DNA of 38,107 nt from Flavobacteriaceae bacterium (GCA_947371275.1 CANBOV010000020.1:1-38107); one strand, 5' to 3'; positions 7,982-19,168 are shown, numbered from the stretch's first letter. Translations and numbers: made by a program. The notes: generated by a model not told the origin, from the sequence alone.

Positions 7982-8788
7982 ATGGAAGATAAGAGGATAT
8001 TGTATGTATCATCTGAAGTGGTGCCGTATTTGGCTGAAAATGAGGTTTCTTTGATGTCCTATGACGTTCCCAAGATGATTAATGATCAAGGTGGACAAAT
8101 AAGAATTTTTATGCCAAGATATGGAAATATCAATGAAAGAAGACATCAATTACATGAAGTTATTCGATTATCGGGAATGAATTTAGTGGTAAATGATTTA
8201 GATATGCCTCTTATTATCAAAGTGGCTTCAATACCAAAAGAACGAATTCAAGTATATTTTATTGATAACGATGAGTATTTCAAAAGAAAGGCAACTTTTA
8301 GCGATGAAGACGGAGTTTTATATCCAGATAACGATGAACGCGCTATTTTCTTTGCTAAAGGAGTTGTAGAAACAGTTAAAAAGTTAAATTGGGTTCCCGA
8401 TATTATTCATGTTCATGGGTGGATGGCAAGTTTATTGCCAATTTACATGAAAAACTATTATAAAGATGAAGCATTGTTTTCAGACACCAAAATTGTGACC
8501 TCAATTTACAGTCAATCCTTTGAAGGTAATTTAGATTTGGATATGATAAACAAAATAAAGTTTGATAACATTCCTCACGAAGCTATTCAAGAGTTGGAAG
8601 TGCCTAATTATGAAAGTCTAATCATGGCATCAATAAAAAATTCTGATGGGGTTATAATTGCCTCAGAAAACGTATCTTCAAGTTTAACAAAATTTATAGA
8701 ATCTTCAGAAAAACCTTTTTTACCTTTCACCTCGAAAGATAAATTCGCAGAAGCGTACACAAACTTTTATAAAAGTATGCTTTCTTAA
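7982..8788 (+). CDS. Glycogen/starch synthase-like protein (N-terminal GT5 half only)
   Basis: 268 residues, against roughly 470-480 for a full glycogen synthase. The start RILYVSSEVVPYLAENEV, then IRIFMPRYGNIN, and later PDIIHVHGWMASLLPIY match the N-terminal Rossmann half of GT5 glycogen synthases. The family's ADP-glucose-binding K-x-G-G-L motif after the first strand is absent; the protein has AENEVSLMSYDVP instead. The whole C-terminal catalytic half is also missing. It is therefore unlikely to make glycogen on its own. Similar short proteins are annotated as glycogen synthase in Flavobacteriaceae. It is 15 nt upstream of the DUF4270 lipoprotein gene, with glmS next, so an envelope or sugar-related role is more likely (inference). 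Confidence 0.8.
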   Translation: MEDKRILYVSSEVVPYLAENEVSLMSYDVPKMINDQGGQIRIFMPRYGNINERRHQLHEVIRLSGMNLVVNDLDMPLIIKVASIPKERIQVYFIDNDEYFKRKATFSDEDGVLYPDNDERAIFFAKGVVETVKKLNWVPDIIHVHGWMASLLPIYMKNYYKDEALFSDTKIVTSIYSQSFEGNLDLDMINKIKFDNIPHEAIQELEVPNYESLIMASIKNSDGVIIASENVSSSLTKFIESSEKPFLPFTSKDKFAEAYTNFYKSMLS

Positions 8789-8803
8789 AACATTAAATTT
8801 TTT

Positions 8804-10621
8804 ATGTATTATAATTCACTCTTACGTCCGATACTAGTAATTGGTATAATTGCAACACTTTTAATATCTTGTGACAAAGATTATGATCAATTAGGAACTG
8901 ATATTGTTGGTGAAAACCATTATGGGTTTGACAAGTACACTGGAGCAACTATCAAAGCTTTTAATCAAGATTTAGGCCCTATTTCGTCTAATGATTTAGC
9001 TATAAATCCTTTAGGTTTTTATGAAGACCCAGCATTTGGAGATACTCAAGCCAATTTTGTAACACAAGTTGTTTTAAGTTCTGAAGCACCTGTCTTTAAC
9101 AATAGTGTAGTAGGGCAATATCAATTACTCCCTGCAATGGATAGTGTTGTTCTTGACATCCCGTATTTTAGTAAATTAAAGGATACAGATACCGATGGAA
9201 AGCATACTTATGAATTGGATTCTATTTACGGCACTGAAGGTTCTAAATTTAAATTAAGTGTGTATCGCTCAAATTATTATTTAAGAGATTATGATCCAGA
9301 TCAAGCCTTTGGGGCAAAACAATTGTTTTATACAAATCAGGACGCGGTAATCAATCAAAATATTTTGGGATCGGAATTGAATAATAATCAAGATACGGAT
9401 CATCATGAAAACGCTGAGTTTTACTTTGATAAAAGAGAACATAAAACCAAAGTTTTAGCAGAAGATGGGGTAACTGTAACTTATCCTCGTTCGGTTCCAT
9501 CCATGCGTTTGCATTTAGACATGACCGTTTTCAACGACCTTATTCTTAACGGGCCAAGTAACCCTTTGTCAAATAATGACCTTTTTAAAAATTATTTCCG
9601 TGGACTGTATTTTAAAACTACTTCAATAGGGAATCCCGGCAATATGGCTATGTTGAATTTTGCCAATGGAAAGATTACAATGTATTACAAAGAGGATAAA
9701 AAGACAACGACCAAAGACGAGCAAGGAAATGATGTCGTTACCTATCCAAGAGTTAATAAAACGTTCGCTTTAAATTTAACTGGAAAAACAGTTAGTTTGT
9801 TAAATAATACTCGTAGCGCAAATTATAACACCGCTATGAGCAATACTACTCCAGAGGCAGATAGATTATTTATAAAAGGAGGTGCAGGTTCAATGGCAGT
9901 TATTGACTTATTTGGCACGACAGATTTAAAAGGGTTGGCGCCAAATCCAAGTTATAATTCAAGTCTTCCAGTTAGTTACAGTAATCCAAGATACTTATTA
10001 AGCCCAACTTACAATCCTAATCTTCCGATTAGTGATACAAATTTAAAATATGTTGTCACTGGTCCAAATGGGGTTTCTGATGAAATTGACGATATCAGGG
10101 CACAGGATTGGTTAATTAATGAAGCTAATTTAACATTTTATGTTGATAAGCCGGCAATGGCTAATAATAAGAGGCAGCCTAATCGCATTTATTTGTACGA
10201 TGTTAATAATAAAAAAGTGTTGGTTGATTATACACAAGACTTTACAAGTAATTCAACATATCCAAAGTTAAACAAATATATTTTTGGTGGTATTTTCGTT
10301 AATGACGAAGGAAAAGTGCCTAACGAATCGAATAATGAAAAAGCTAATAAGTACAAAATCCGAATTACAAATCACGTTAGAAATCTAATAAATAAAGACT
10401 CCACTAATGTAAAACTTGGATTAGTGGTTACGGAATACATTAGCGGTGATCATACTGCTTTTTCAAAAAGACAAAATCCTGGTTCAGATGCTATTATAAG
10501 TGCGCCAAGTTTGTCTGTTATGAATCCATTAGGGACTATTCTTCATGGTACCAAATCGACCGATCCGGCAGATGAAAATAGAAAACTAAAACTTGAAATT
10601 TATTATACCAAACCTAATTAA
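8804..10621 (+). CDS. DUF4270 family lipoprotein
   Basis: 605 residues. A lipoprotein signal peptide ends at LLISC (Cys23), followed by [13 protein letters not shown]. This Cys-plus-acidic start and the D.LG..IVG pattern are typical of DUF4270 lipoproteins of Flavobacteriia. The acidic residues right after the Cys could serve as a surface-export signal, although the motif is weaker than that of the SGNH lipoprotein. The rest is a long beta-rich secreted region with no catalytic motif I recognise (for example [16 protein letters not shown], then [11 protein letters not shown]). Near the C-terminus are [17 protein letters not shown] and [12 protein letters not shown]. The function of the family is unknown. 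It lies between the glycogen-synthase-like gene (15 nt) and glmS (12 nt) in one tight unit. Confidence 0.85.
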   Translation: MYYNSLLRPILVIGIIATLLISCDKDYDQLGTDIVGENHYGFDKYTGATIKAFNQDLGPISSNDLAINPLGFYEDPAFGDTQANFVTQVVLSSEAPVFNNSVVGQYQLLPAMDSVVLDIPYFSKLKDTDTDGKHTYELDSIYGTEGSKFKLSVYRSNYYLRDYDPDQAFGAKQLFYTNQDAVINQNILGSELNNNQDTDHHENAEFYFDKREHKTKVLAEDGVTVTYPRSVPSMRLHLDMTVFNDLILNGPSNPLSNNDLFKNYFRGLYFKTTSIGNPGNMAMLNFANGKITMYYKEDKKTTTKDEQGNDVVTYPRVNKTFALNLTGKTVSLLNNTRSANYNTAMSNTTPEADRLFIKGGAGSMAVIDLFGTTDLKGLAPNPSYNSSLPVSYSNPRYLLSPTYNPNLPISDTNLKYVVTGPNGVSDEIDDIRAQDWLINEANLTFYVDKPAMANNKRQPNRIYLYDVNNKKVLVDYTQDFTSNSTYPKLNKYIFGGIFVNDEGKVPNESNNEKANKYKIRITNHVRNLINKDSTNVKLGLVVTEYISGDHTAFSKRQNPGSDAIISAPSLSVMNPLGTILHGTKSTDPADENRKLKLEIYYTKPN

Positions 10622-10633
10622 TACCTAAAAATC

Positions 10634-12481
10634 ATGTGTGGAATTGTTGGTTATATTGGATACAGAGAAGCTTATCCGTTAGTAATTAAAGGTTTAAAAA
10701 GACTTGAATATAGAGGCTATGATAGTGCAGGAGTTATGCTGTATGATGGCGTAGACCTTAAAATTGCCAAAACAAAAGGTAAGGTTTCAGATCTTGAATC
10801 CATATCTACGGAAATAGTTGATTCAAAGGCAACTATTGGAATAGGGCACACAAGATGGGCAACTCATGGTGTTCCTAATGATATCAATTCTCATCCACAT
10901 GTTTCCAACTCAGGCAATTTGGTTATAATTCATAATGGGATTATAGAAAATTATGAACCATTAAAAAAAGAATTACTTAAAAGAGGTTACACTTTTTCAT
11001 CTGATACAGATACAGAAGTACTGGTAAATCTTATTGAAGAAGTTAAAAAGAAAGAAAATTTAAAGCTCGGTAAAGCAGTTCAGGTAGCTTTAAATCAGGT
11101 GGTTGGCGCTTATGCCATTTGTGTTTTTGACAAAGAGAAACCAGATGAGATGATAGCGGCTAGATTAGGAAGCCCTCTAGCAATTGGGGTGGGTGAAGGC
11201 GAATTTTTTGTAGCCTCTGATGCCTCTCCCTTTATTGAATATACTTCAAATGCTATTTATTTAGAAGATGAAGAAATGGCTGTCATCAGATTGCACAAAC
11301 CACTTAAAATAAGAAAAATTAAAGATGATACTTTAGTTGATCCTTATATTCAAGAACTTCAAATGAATTTGGAGCAAATTGAAAAAGGGGGGTATGATCA
11401 TTTTATGCTTAAAGAAATTTACGAGCAACCAAACGTAATAAAAGATACTTACAGAGGTAGACTTCATGCAAATGAAGGGATAATACAAATGGCAGGTGTT
11501 GAAGATAATTTAGAAAAGTTTCTGCATGCGCAGCGTATTTTAATTGTGGCTTGTGGGACTTCTTGGCACGCAGGATTAGTCGCCGAGTATATTTTTGAAG
11601 AATTTGCAAGAATTCCGGTAGAAGTAGAATACGCTTCAGAATTTAGATATAGAAATCCAATAATAAATTCAACTGATGTTGTTATTGCTATATCGCAATC
11701 AGGCGAAACCGCCGATACCTTGGCGGCTATTAAATTAGCTAAAGAAAAAGGAGCGTTTGTGTTTGGTGTATGTAATGTAGTTGGATCATCAATTTCTAGA
11801 GAAACACATGCAGGAGCATACACTCACGCTGGACCTGAAATAGGGGTGGCTTCAACAAAAGCTTTTACGACTCAGATAACAGTGTTGACGATGATTGCTT
11901 TGCGCTTAGCCAAGGCTAAAGGAACATTATCAAACTCCGATTTCCATAGATATCTGCAAGAACTTGAAGTTATACCAGAAAAAGTATTGGAAGCATTAGA
12001 GTCTAATGAAAAAGCAAAAGAAATAGCAGAAAAATTTAAAGATGCACCTAATTGTCTTTATTTAGGAAGAGGGTATAATTTCCCAGTTGCATTAGAAGGA
12101 GCATTAAAATTAAAGGAGATATCTTATATCCATGCCGAAGGTTACCCTGCAGCAGAAATGAAACATGGGCCTATCGCTTTAATTGATGATCAAATGCCAG
12201 TCGTGGTTATTGCTCCTAAGCAAGGACATTATGATAAAGTGGTTAGTAATATCCAAGAAATTAAATCTCGAAGCGGTAAGATTATAGCTGTAGTAACGAA
12301 AGGAGATGTTCAAGTAAAAGAATTAGCAGATCATGTGATTGAAATTCCAGAAACTTCAGATGCCTTATCTCCATTGATTACAACAATTCCATTACAATTA
12401 TTGTCCTACCATATTGCCGTGTTGAGGGGATGCAATGTAGATCAGCCAAGAAACTTAGCCAAATCGGTTACAGTGGAATAA
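10634..12481 (+). CDS. glmS: Glutamine--fructose-6-phosphate aminotransferase (isomerizing)
   Basis: 615 residues, full length. It makes glucosamine-6-phosphate, the first committed step to UDP-GlcNAc for peptidoglycan and lipopolysaccharide. The initiator Met is followed by the N-terminal nucleophile Cys2 (MCGIVGYIG) of the class II glutaminase domain (about 1-220), with HTRWATHG and HNGIIENY. Two SIS sugar-isomerase domains follow: about 285-425, with ACGTSWHAG and AISQSGETADTL, and about 455-600, with LGRGYNFPVALEGALKLKEI and HAEGYPAAEMKHGP. The C-terminus NLAKSVTVE is the conserved tail. It starts 12 nt after the DUF4270 gene and is followed by a strong terminator. I saw no ribozyme-like leader, and the gap is too short for one. 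Confidence 0.98.
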   Translation: MCGIVGYIGYREAYPLVIKGLKRLEYRGYDSAGVMLYDGVDLKIAKTKGKVSDLESISTEIVDSKATIGIGHTRWATHGVPNDINSHPHVSNSGNLVIIHNGIIENYEPLKKELLKRGYTFSSDTDTEVLVNLIEEVKKKENLKLGKAVQVALNQVVGAYAICVFDKEKPDEMIAARLGSPLAIGVGEGEFFVASDASPFIEYTSNAIYLEDEEMAVIRLHKPLKIRKIKDDTLVDPYIQELQMNLEQIEKGGYDHFMLKEIYEQPNVIKDTYRGRLHANEGIIQMAGVEDNLEKFLHAQRILIVACGTSWHAGLVAEYIFEEFARIPVEVEYASEFRYRNPIINSTDVVIAISQSGETADTLAAIKLAKEKGAFVFGVCNVVGSSISRETHAGAYTHAGPEIGVASTKAFTTQITVLTMIALRLAKAKGTLSNSDFHRYLQELEVIPEKVLEALESNEKAKEIAEKFKDAPNCLYLGRGYNFPVALEGALKLKEISYIHAEGYPAAEMKHGPIALIDDQMPVVVIAPKQGHYDKVVSNIQEIKSRSGKIIAVVTKGDVQVKELADHVIEIPETSDALSPLITTIPLQLLSYHIAVLRGCNVDQPRNLAKSVTVE

Positions 12482-12500
12482 CGAATAAAAAACTAAATAA

Positions 12501-12528
12501 AAAAAGCGAGAATCATTCTCGCTTTTTT
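12501..12528 (+). terminator. Rho-independent terminator after glmS
   Basis: An 8-bp stem, GCGAGAAT/ATTCTCGC (12506-12513 with 12515-12522), is flanked by A and T tracts and followed by six Ts. It is 20 nt after the glmS stop. In practice the loop is larger than the 1 nt left by full pairing. Confidence 0.9.
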
Positions 12529-12759
12529 TATGCATTACATTTTGTGATTAATTCAAAAGAACTCGTCTTTTTGTATGAGTGCATACTATTTTTTTAGCAA
12601 TAGTTGTAAAACGTTAATAATAACTTAAAAAACTCAGCAGAGTGCCGTCTGACGTAGTTTCTTTTAAATTATAGTATTGATAAAAATAACCCCTAATTTT
12701 TAATGATTTAAAAGAAATATTTGTACATTGGCTTCTTAAACCAACAAAATTTTAACCAA

Positions 12760-15606
12760 ATGAAAATTTATTTATTTATCCTTTCATTGTTTTTTTGCAG
12801 CATAAGTTTTGCTCAAACTTCAATTTCAGGTTCAGTAAAAGACAACAAAAATCAACCTATTGCAGGTGCTAACGTCAAAATTATTGGACAAAGTTCTAGT
12901 ACTGTATCAGATAGTGATGGAAACTTCAGTTTGTCAACTACTAACAAGCCACCCTTTGAGGTAGAAGTTTCTAGTGTTGGCTATGCCTCTAAGACGGTAA
13001 AAGTGACAGCTAATAATCAAAAAATTAGCGCTGTACTAACCGATGAAGAAACTAAGTTAGAGGAAATAGTAGTTTCAGCATCAAGAACACCTGAGCGAAT
13101 TAAAGAGTCTCCAGTTACCATTGAAAGATTTGGTGTGAAAGACATTAAAAGAACTGCTTCCCCATCTTTTTATGACGGATTAGAAAATCTGAAAGAGGTG
13201 CAAATGAATACGAGTAGTATGTCGTTCAAGTCTATCAACACTAGAGGATTTGCAACAGTATCCAATACTAGATTTATGCAATTAGTAGATGGAATGGACA
13301 ATTCATCACCATTGTTAAACTTTGTATTAGGTAATTTAATTGGAGTATCAGAATTAGACTTAGCCAACGCCGAGTTATTGCCGGGAGCATCTTCTGCATT
13401 ATATGGAGCCAATGCGTTCAATGGTATATTATTCATGAATAGTAAAAGCCCATTTAGTAGTGAAGGCGTTTCAGCATATGTGAAGTATGGTCAAACGAAT
13501 CAAAAAGCTGCTGGAGCAAACGATTATGTAGATTATGGTGTAAGAGTGTCGCACAAATTTGACGAGCATTTTGCAGCGAAAGCTAATTTCACATTTATGA
13601 AAGGAACAGAATGGTATGCGACAGATTATCGTGATAAAGATTTAGTTCATAATGTAGGTTTAGATAGAAGTTATTACAACTATAATGGTATTAATGTTTA
13701 TGGAGATGAGGCATCTACAAACATCAAAGGAGTAGGGCAAACGCTATCTACTTTGGGGCTACTTCCAGCATCAGCAGTTAATTTGCTTCCTAATGTTAAT
13801 GTGAGTAGAACGGGTTATAATGAAACTGATTTGACTGATAATAAAGTAAGAAATGCAAAAGTTGATTTTTCATTACATCTTCGACCATTTGCCAATGAGA
13901 AACTAGAAATTATTTGGCAATCAAAATTTGGATTCGGAAATTCGATTTACACAGGAGCAAACCGTTACTATTTGAACGGATTTTTTATGCAACAACACAA
14001 GTTGGAGTTAAAAGGGAAAAACTTTTTCTTAAGAGGCTATATGACAACAGAAGATGGTGGAAAATCTTATGATATGTTGTTCACAGGTCTTAATGTAAAT
14101 AGAGCATGGAAAGACGACAAAACTTGGTTTGGTCAATATGCAGGGGCTTATGTTCAATCAACCTTAGCGGGAGCTACCCCAGAACAAGCACATGCAGCAG
14201 CAAGAGCCGTTGCAGATACTGGTAGATTTCTTCCGGGATCTCCTGAATTTAAAACAGCATTTGCTAATGTTATTGCAGGAGAGGATGTGTTAACAGGCTC
14301 AAAACTGGTAGACAATTCAAAAATATACCATTCAGATGTTAATTATAATTTTAAAGACTTAATTAAAATAGCTGAAATTCAAGTAGGAGGTTCTTTTAGA
14401 GAATATCAATTAAATTCTCATGGTAGAATCTATACTGATGCTGCAGGTCCAATCCATTATAATGAGTACGGTATGTATACTCAATTGCAAAAGAGATTAA
14501 TGGAAGATCGTTTGAAATTAACGGGGTCTATGCGTTACGATAAATCAAAAAACTTTGACGGTAACTATTCTCCAAGAATTTCAGCAGTTTATTCTGCAGG
14601 TGAACAAAAAAATCATACGTTCAGAGGTTCATTCCAAACGGGTTTTAGAAACCCAACCACACAAGATCAATATATTGGATTTAATGTAGGAAGCGCTGCT
14701 TTAGTAGGTTCTGCTCCCGACAATTTAACTCGTTTCACAGAAACATTCCCAATTAATACTGCTACAGGACAGTTTTTAGCAGGAAGTTTAAACGCAATTA
14801 TGACTGGGGTTAATGCCTATAATAATTCTTACACTGCAGAATCAGCGCAAGCATTTGCCGCATTAGCAGGATCTGATCCCGTAAATGCAGCCAAATTGTT
14901 GAAAAAATCAACAGCAGGTTATGTAAAACCAGAAACCGTAAAAGCGTTTGATTTAGGTTATAGAGGGCAGTTTAAAGGATTCTCTTTTGATATTAATGCT
15001 TATTACAACATTTATAACAACTTTTTAGGAAATACTACGGTAGTTGCACCTTATTATGGTAAAGTTACAGATGCTCCCGATGCTTTGGGAGATCCAACAA
15101 CCAATTTAGGGACGCAAACATTACACGCGTTGGCAAATGGAAATGTTAGATATTACCAATTATATACAAATACAAACATTGAAATTCACTCGTTAGGATT
15201 TGGTATTGGTTTAGTTAAAAAATTACCTAAAAACTTTGAGTTGAATGCCAATTATAACTACGCTCAGTTTGATTTTGACCAAGCAAAAGACCCAAGTTTT
15301 GAAGCAGGGTTCAACACACCAAAGCACAGAGTGAAAGTAGGAATTGGAAATGATAATTTATTCAAAAACTTTGGGTTTAATCTAAGTGGAAGATGGAATA
15401 GCGAGTACTTATGGCAATCAACTTTTGTTGATGGAACCATTAAGGCAGCTACCGTAATTGATGCACAAATCAATTATGGTATTCCAAAACTTAAATCAGT
15501 ACTTAAAATTGGAGCAGCCAACATTGGTGGTCATGAGTATCAACAAGTGTTAGGAACCGGACTTATTGGACAACAATATTTTGCGTCTTTAACCATTAAC
15601 CCATAA
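12760..15606 (+). CDS. TonB-dependent receptor with carboxypeptidase-like N-domain
   Basis: 948 residues from the ATG at 12760. An in-frame TTG at 12721 exists, but the ATG start gives a clean signal peptide (MKIYLFILSLFFCSISFAQ). Residues about 20-100 form a CarboxypepD_reg-like domain (SISGSVKDNKNQPIAGANV, then SDSDGNFSL). Residues about 105-230 are the TonB plug (EEIVVSASRTPERI, later ELLPGASSALYGANAFNGI). The rest is a beta-barrel. The plug start recalls siderophore/cobalamin-type receptors rather than the longest SusC proteins. The substrate cannot be told from the sequence. The SGNH/GDSL lipoprotein follows after 29 nt, apparently in one transcript. The 278-bp gap before it holds the glmS terminator and no full-match promoter; a weak TACATTGG-like box at 12724 is possible. 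Confidence 0.93.
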   Translation: MKIYLFILSLFFCSISFAQTSISGSVKDNKNQPIAGANVKIIGQSSSTVSDSDGNFSLSTTNKPPFEVEVSSVGYASKTVKVTANNQKISAVLTDEETKLEEIVVSASRTPERIKESPVTIERFGVKDIKRTASPSFYDGLENLKEVQMNTSSMSFKSINTRGFATVSNTRFMQLVDGMDNSSPLLNFVLGNLIGVSELDLANAELLPGASSALYGANAFNGILFMNSKSPFSSEGVSAYVKYGQTNQKAAGANDYVDYGVRVSHKFDEHFAAKANFTFMKGTEWYATDYRDKDLVHNVGLDRSYYNYNGINVYGDEASTNIKGVGQTLSTLGLLPASAVNLLPNVNVSRTGYNETDLTDNKVRNAKVDFSLHLRPFANEKLEIIWQSKFGFGNSIYTGANRYYLNGFFMQQHKLELKGKNFFLRGYMTTEDGGKSYDMLFTGLNVNRAWKDDKTWFGQYAGAYVQSTLAGATPEQAHAAARAVADTGRFLPGSPEFKTAFANVIAGEDVLTGSKLVDNSKIYHSDVNYNFKDLIKIAEIQVGGSFREYQLNSHGRIYTDAAGPIHYNEYGMYTQLQKRLMEDRLKLTGSMRYDKSKNFDGNYSPRISAVYSAGEQKNHTFRGSFQTGFRNPTTQDQYIGFNVGSAALVGSAPDNLTRFTETFPINTATGQFLAGSLNAIMTGVNAYNNSYTAESAQAFAALAGSDPVNAAKLLKKSTAGYVKPETVKAFDLGYRGQFKGFSFDINAYYNIYNNFLGNTTVVAPYYGKVTDAPDALGDPTTNLGTQTLHALANGNVRYYQLYTNTNIEIHSLGFGIGLVKKLPKNFELNANYNYAQFDFDQAKDPSFEAGFNTPKHRVKVGIGNDNLFKNFGFNLSGRWNSEYLWQSTFVDGTIKAATVIDAQINYGIPKLKSVLKIGAANIGGHEYQQVLGTGLIGQQYFASLTINP

Positions 15607-15635
15607 TTAGCATTAACAATACAATATTTAAAGTT

Positions 15636-17087
15636 ATGATAAAAAATTTCAAATGGCTAGTATTGGTTTCGTTAACCTTTGTAGCATGTAATAATAGTGA
15701 TGATGCTGTGACCGATCCGAATTCAACAGATGGGACTCCATTAACAGCAGGAACGGCAGATTTTTCTAAATATGTAGCGTTAGGAGATTCTTTCGCTGCA
15801 GGATATAGTGACGGTGCTTTGTTTGCAGAGGGTCAGAAAACAGCCTATCCTAATATTTTAGCAACGCAATTCGCTCTTGTGGGTGGAGGCGTATTTACAA
15901 CGCCTTTCATGTCAGATGACAATGTCGGTGGATTTTCACTAGGAGGCGCTCAAATTCCGCAGTTTGGTCCTCGTTTGTTCCTAAATACAGCCAATAATAC
16001 ACCAACTCCTGTTTCAGGAATATCAGGCACTGATATAACAGCACATTTAACGGGTCCTTTTAATAATATGGGAGTTCCGGGCGCAAAAGCAATTCATTTA
16101 GGGTACTCAGGATACGCAGCAGCGAATCCTTATTTTGGGCGTTTTGCTTCTTCTGCCTCTGCAACAGTAATTGAAGATGCTTTGGCACAAAACCCAACAT
16201 TTTTCTCTTTGTGGATAGGAGGAAATGATGTGTTAGGATATGCAACTTCTGGAGGTGATGGCACAAATCCTATAACGCCACCAGCTACATTTGATGCAGT
16301 GTATAATGGCATGATAGCTCAGCTTACTGCAGGTGGCAGAAAGGGCGTTATAGCCAACTTACCTTATGTAAGTACACTTCCTTATTTTAAAACGGTTCCC
16401 TATAATCCAGTGCCTCTTGATGCGGCTACAATATCACTATTGATGAATACTACCAATGGATATGGTTTATACAATGGAGCGCTTCAATTAGCATTGGCCA
16501 ATAATTTAATCACACCAGCTGAAGCTACAAGAAGAACTATTGCATTTCATCCAGGAGCTGGCAATGCTGTGGTAATCGTTGATAGTTATTTAACTGATTT
16601 ATCAGCACTTGGAATTCCATCTTATAGACAGGCTACCGCAGAAGATTTAATTGTTTTACCTGCTAGTTCTTTTATTGGCACTACAGTGGGTGGAAATCCA
16701 ACTCAAGTGAATGGAGTTTCTGTGCCATTAGCAGATAAATGGGTGTTATCAAAAGACGAAGTAAACGAAGTTCAAACGGCTACAGATGCCTATAACGCAA
16801 CTATTTTTGCGGCTAAAGAAGCTAATGGTTTAGCGTTTGTTAATGCCAAAGATATTATGACGCAATTAACTACTACAGGAATCGTTGATGGTGCTTATAC
16901 GATGACTTCTACCTATGTTACAGGGAATGCTTTTTCGCTTGACGGAGTGCACCCAAGTCCAAAAGGATACGCACTAATTGCGAATAAGTTTTTAAAAGCG
17001 ATTAATGAAACATATGGATCTAACTTTAAAGGAGTTAATTTAGGAGGTTATAGAATCTTGTTCCCACAAGACCCTGCAAATTTTTAA
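15636..17087 (+). CDS. SGNH/GDSL hydrolase lipoprotein, probably surface-exposed
   Basis: 483 residues. A lipoprotein signal peptide ends in FVAC (Cys18), followed by NNSDDA. Ser-Asp-Asp shortly after the Cys resembles the lipoprotein surface-export signal described for Bacteroidota. The SGNH blocks are all present: block I ALGDSFAAGYSDG with Ser52; block II around NMGVPGA; block III WIGGNDVLGY with Asn197; block V DGVHPSPKGY with Asp436 and His439. It should hydrolyse an ester (lipid, acetyl sugar or similar) at the cell surface. It is longer than simple GDSL esterases (about 200-250 residues), with large inserts between blocks III and V. It lies 29 nt downstream of the TonB-dependent receptor, suggesting that product release and uptake are linked. 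A terminator follows. Confidence 0.92.
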   Translation: MIKNFKWLVLVSLTFVACNNSDDAVTDPNSTDGTPLTAGTADFSKYVALGDSFAAGYSDGALFAEGQKTAYPNILATQFALVGGGVFTTPFMSDDNVGGFSLGGAQIPQFGPRLFLNTANNTPTPVSGISGTDITAHLTGPFNNMGVPGAKAIHLGYSGYAAANPYFGRFASSASATVIEDALAQNPTFFSLWIGGNDVLGYATSGGDGTNPITPPATFDAVYNGMIAQLTAGGRKGVIANLPYVSTLPYFKTVPYNPVPLDAATISLLMNTTNGYGLYNGALQLALANNLITPAEATRRTIAFHPGAGNAVVIVDSYLTDLSALGIPSYRQATAEDLIVLPASSFIGTTVGGNPTQVNGVSVPLADKWVLSKDEVNEVQTATDAYNATIFAAKEANGLAFVNAKDIMTQLTTTGIVDGAYTMTSTYVTGNAFSLDGVHPSPKGYALIANKFLKAINETYGSNFKGVNLGGYRILFPQDPANF

Positions 17088-17108
17088 TTCGTTAAATACA
17101 GTATTTGT

Positions 17109-17139
17109 AAAACCACCTGCTTTTTGCAGGTGGTTTTTT
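17109..17139 (+). terminator. Terminator after the SGNH lipoprotein gene
   Basis: A stem AACCACCTGC/GCAGGTGGTT (17111-17120 with 17126-17135) has a 5-nt T-rich loop and a T run, 22 nt after the stop. Its last bases overlap the -33 element of the distal atpD promoter. Confidence 0.9.
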
Positions 17140-17166
17140 GTTTTATAATAATGCAAAATACTTTTG
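17138..17166 (+). promoter_or_regulatory. Distal atpD promoter
   Basis: TTG (17138-17140), 18 bp, then TACTTTTG (17159-17166): a match to the Bacteroidota consensus. It would give a leader of about 130 nt before atpD. Confidence 0.6.
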
Positions 17167-17212
17167 TATCGATAATTATGCAAAAAATAAACAAAAAAAC
17201 TTCCTTTATGTA

Positions 17213-17242
17213 TTGATTTTTAAAATAGAAAATTTACCTTTG
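17213..17242 (+). promoter_or_regulatory. Proximal atpD promoter
   Basis: TTG (17213-17215), exactly 19 bp, then TACCTTTG (17235-17242): a full consensus match. The leader to the atpD ATG would be about 55 nt. Confidence 0.75.
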
Positions 17243-17300
17243 CGCTCTGAAAAAAGAGGTGTTTTTTTCAAACCTAAACAGCTATTTAATAAATACATAA

Positions 17301-18815
<1,515 letters not shown>

Positions 18816-18825
18816 TAATTAAACT

Positions 18826-19107
18826 ATGATTTTAGAAATAGTATCACCAGAAGCTACATTATTCAAAGGCGAAGTTACTTCGGTTTCTTTACCAGGCGTG
18901 AATGGTTCATTTCAAATTTTGAACAATCACGCACCCATAGTTTCTATATTAAAACAAGGTACCGTGCAAATTGCCGCTCCTAGTTTTAATTTTAACAAAG
19001 AAGTAGCAGAGAAGTTTACTAGAGTAAACGATCAAAACTATACTTTGGAAATCGCCTCAGGAACTATTGAGATGAAAGACAATAAAGTAATTGTATTAGC
19101 CGACTAA
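18826..19107 (+). CDS. atpC: ATP synthase subunit epsilon, short form
   Basis: 93 residues, against about 130-140 in E. coli and Bacillus. The sequence corresponds to the N-terminal beta-sandwich only (MILEIVSPEATLFKGEVTSV, then LPGVNGSFQILNNHAPIVS). The C-terminal two-helix hairpin that inhibits ATP hydrolysis in other bacteria is absent. The stop is followed within 20 nt by a terminator, so this is not a frameshift remnant. Short epsilon subunits are usual in Bacteroidota. It is 10 nt after atpD in the same operon. Confidence 0.95.
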   Translation: MILEIVSPEATLFKGEVTSVSLPGVNGSFQILNNHAPIVSILKQGTVQIAAPSFNFNKEVAEKFTRVNDQNYTLEIASGTIEMKDNKVIVLAD

Positions 19108-19126
19108 TTCAATTCTAAATAGAAGT

Positions 19127-19168
19127 AAAAGCCCAATCCTGTTGAGAAACTAGATTGGGCTTTTTTTA
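19127..19168 (+). terminator. Terminator after atpC
   Basis: Stem GCCCAATC/GATTGGGC (19131-19138 with 19153-19160), a 14-nt loop, an A tract before and seven Ts after. The last Ts touch the stop codon of the convergent small membrane-protein gene, so it may serve both strands. Its loop resembles that of the terminator at 38061. Confidence 0.92.

Noticed and set aside
10622..10633. glmS ribozyme in front of glmS
   Set aside because: Only 12 nt separate glmS from the DUF4270 gene, far too short for the ribozyme.
12721..12759. Upstream TTG start for the TonB receptor
   Set aside because: It would put 13 polar residues before a perfect signal peptide; the ATG at 12760 fits better.
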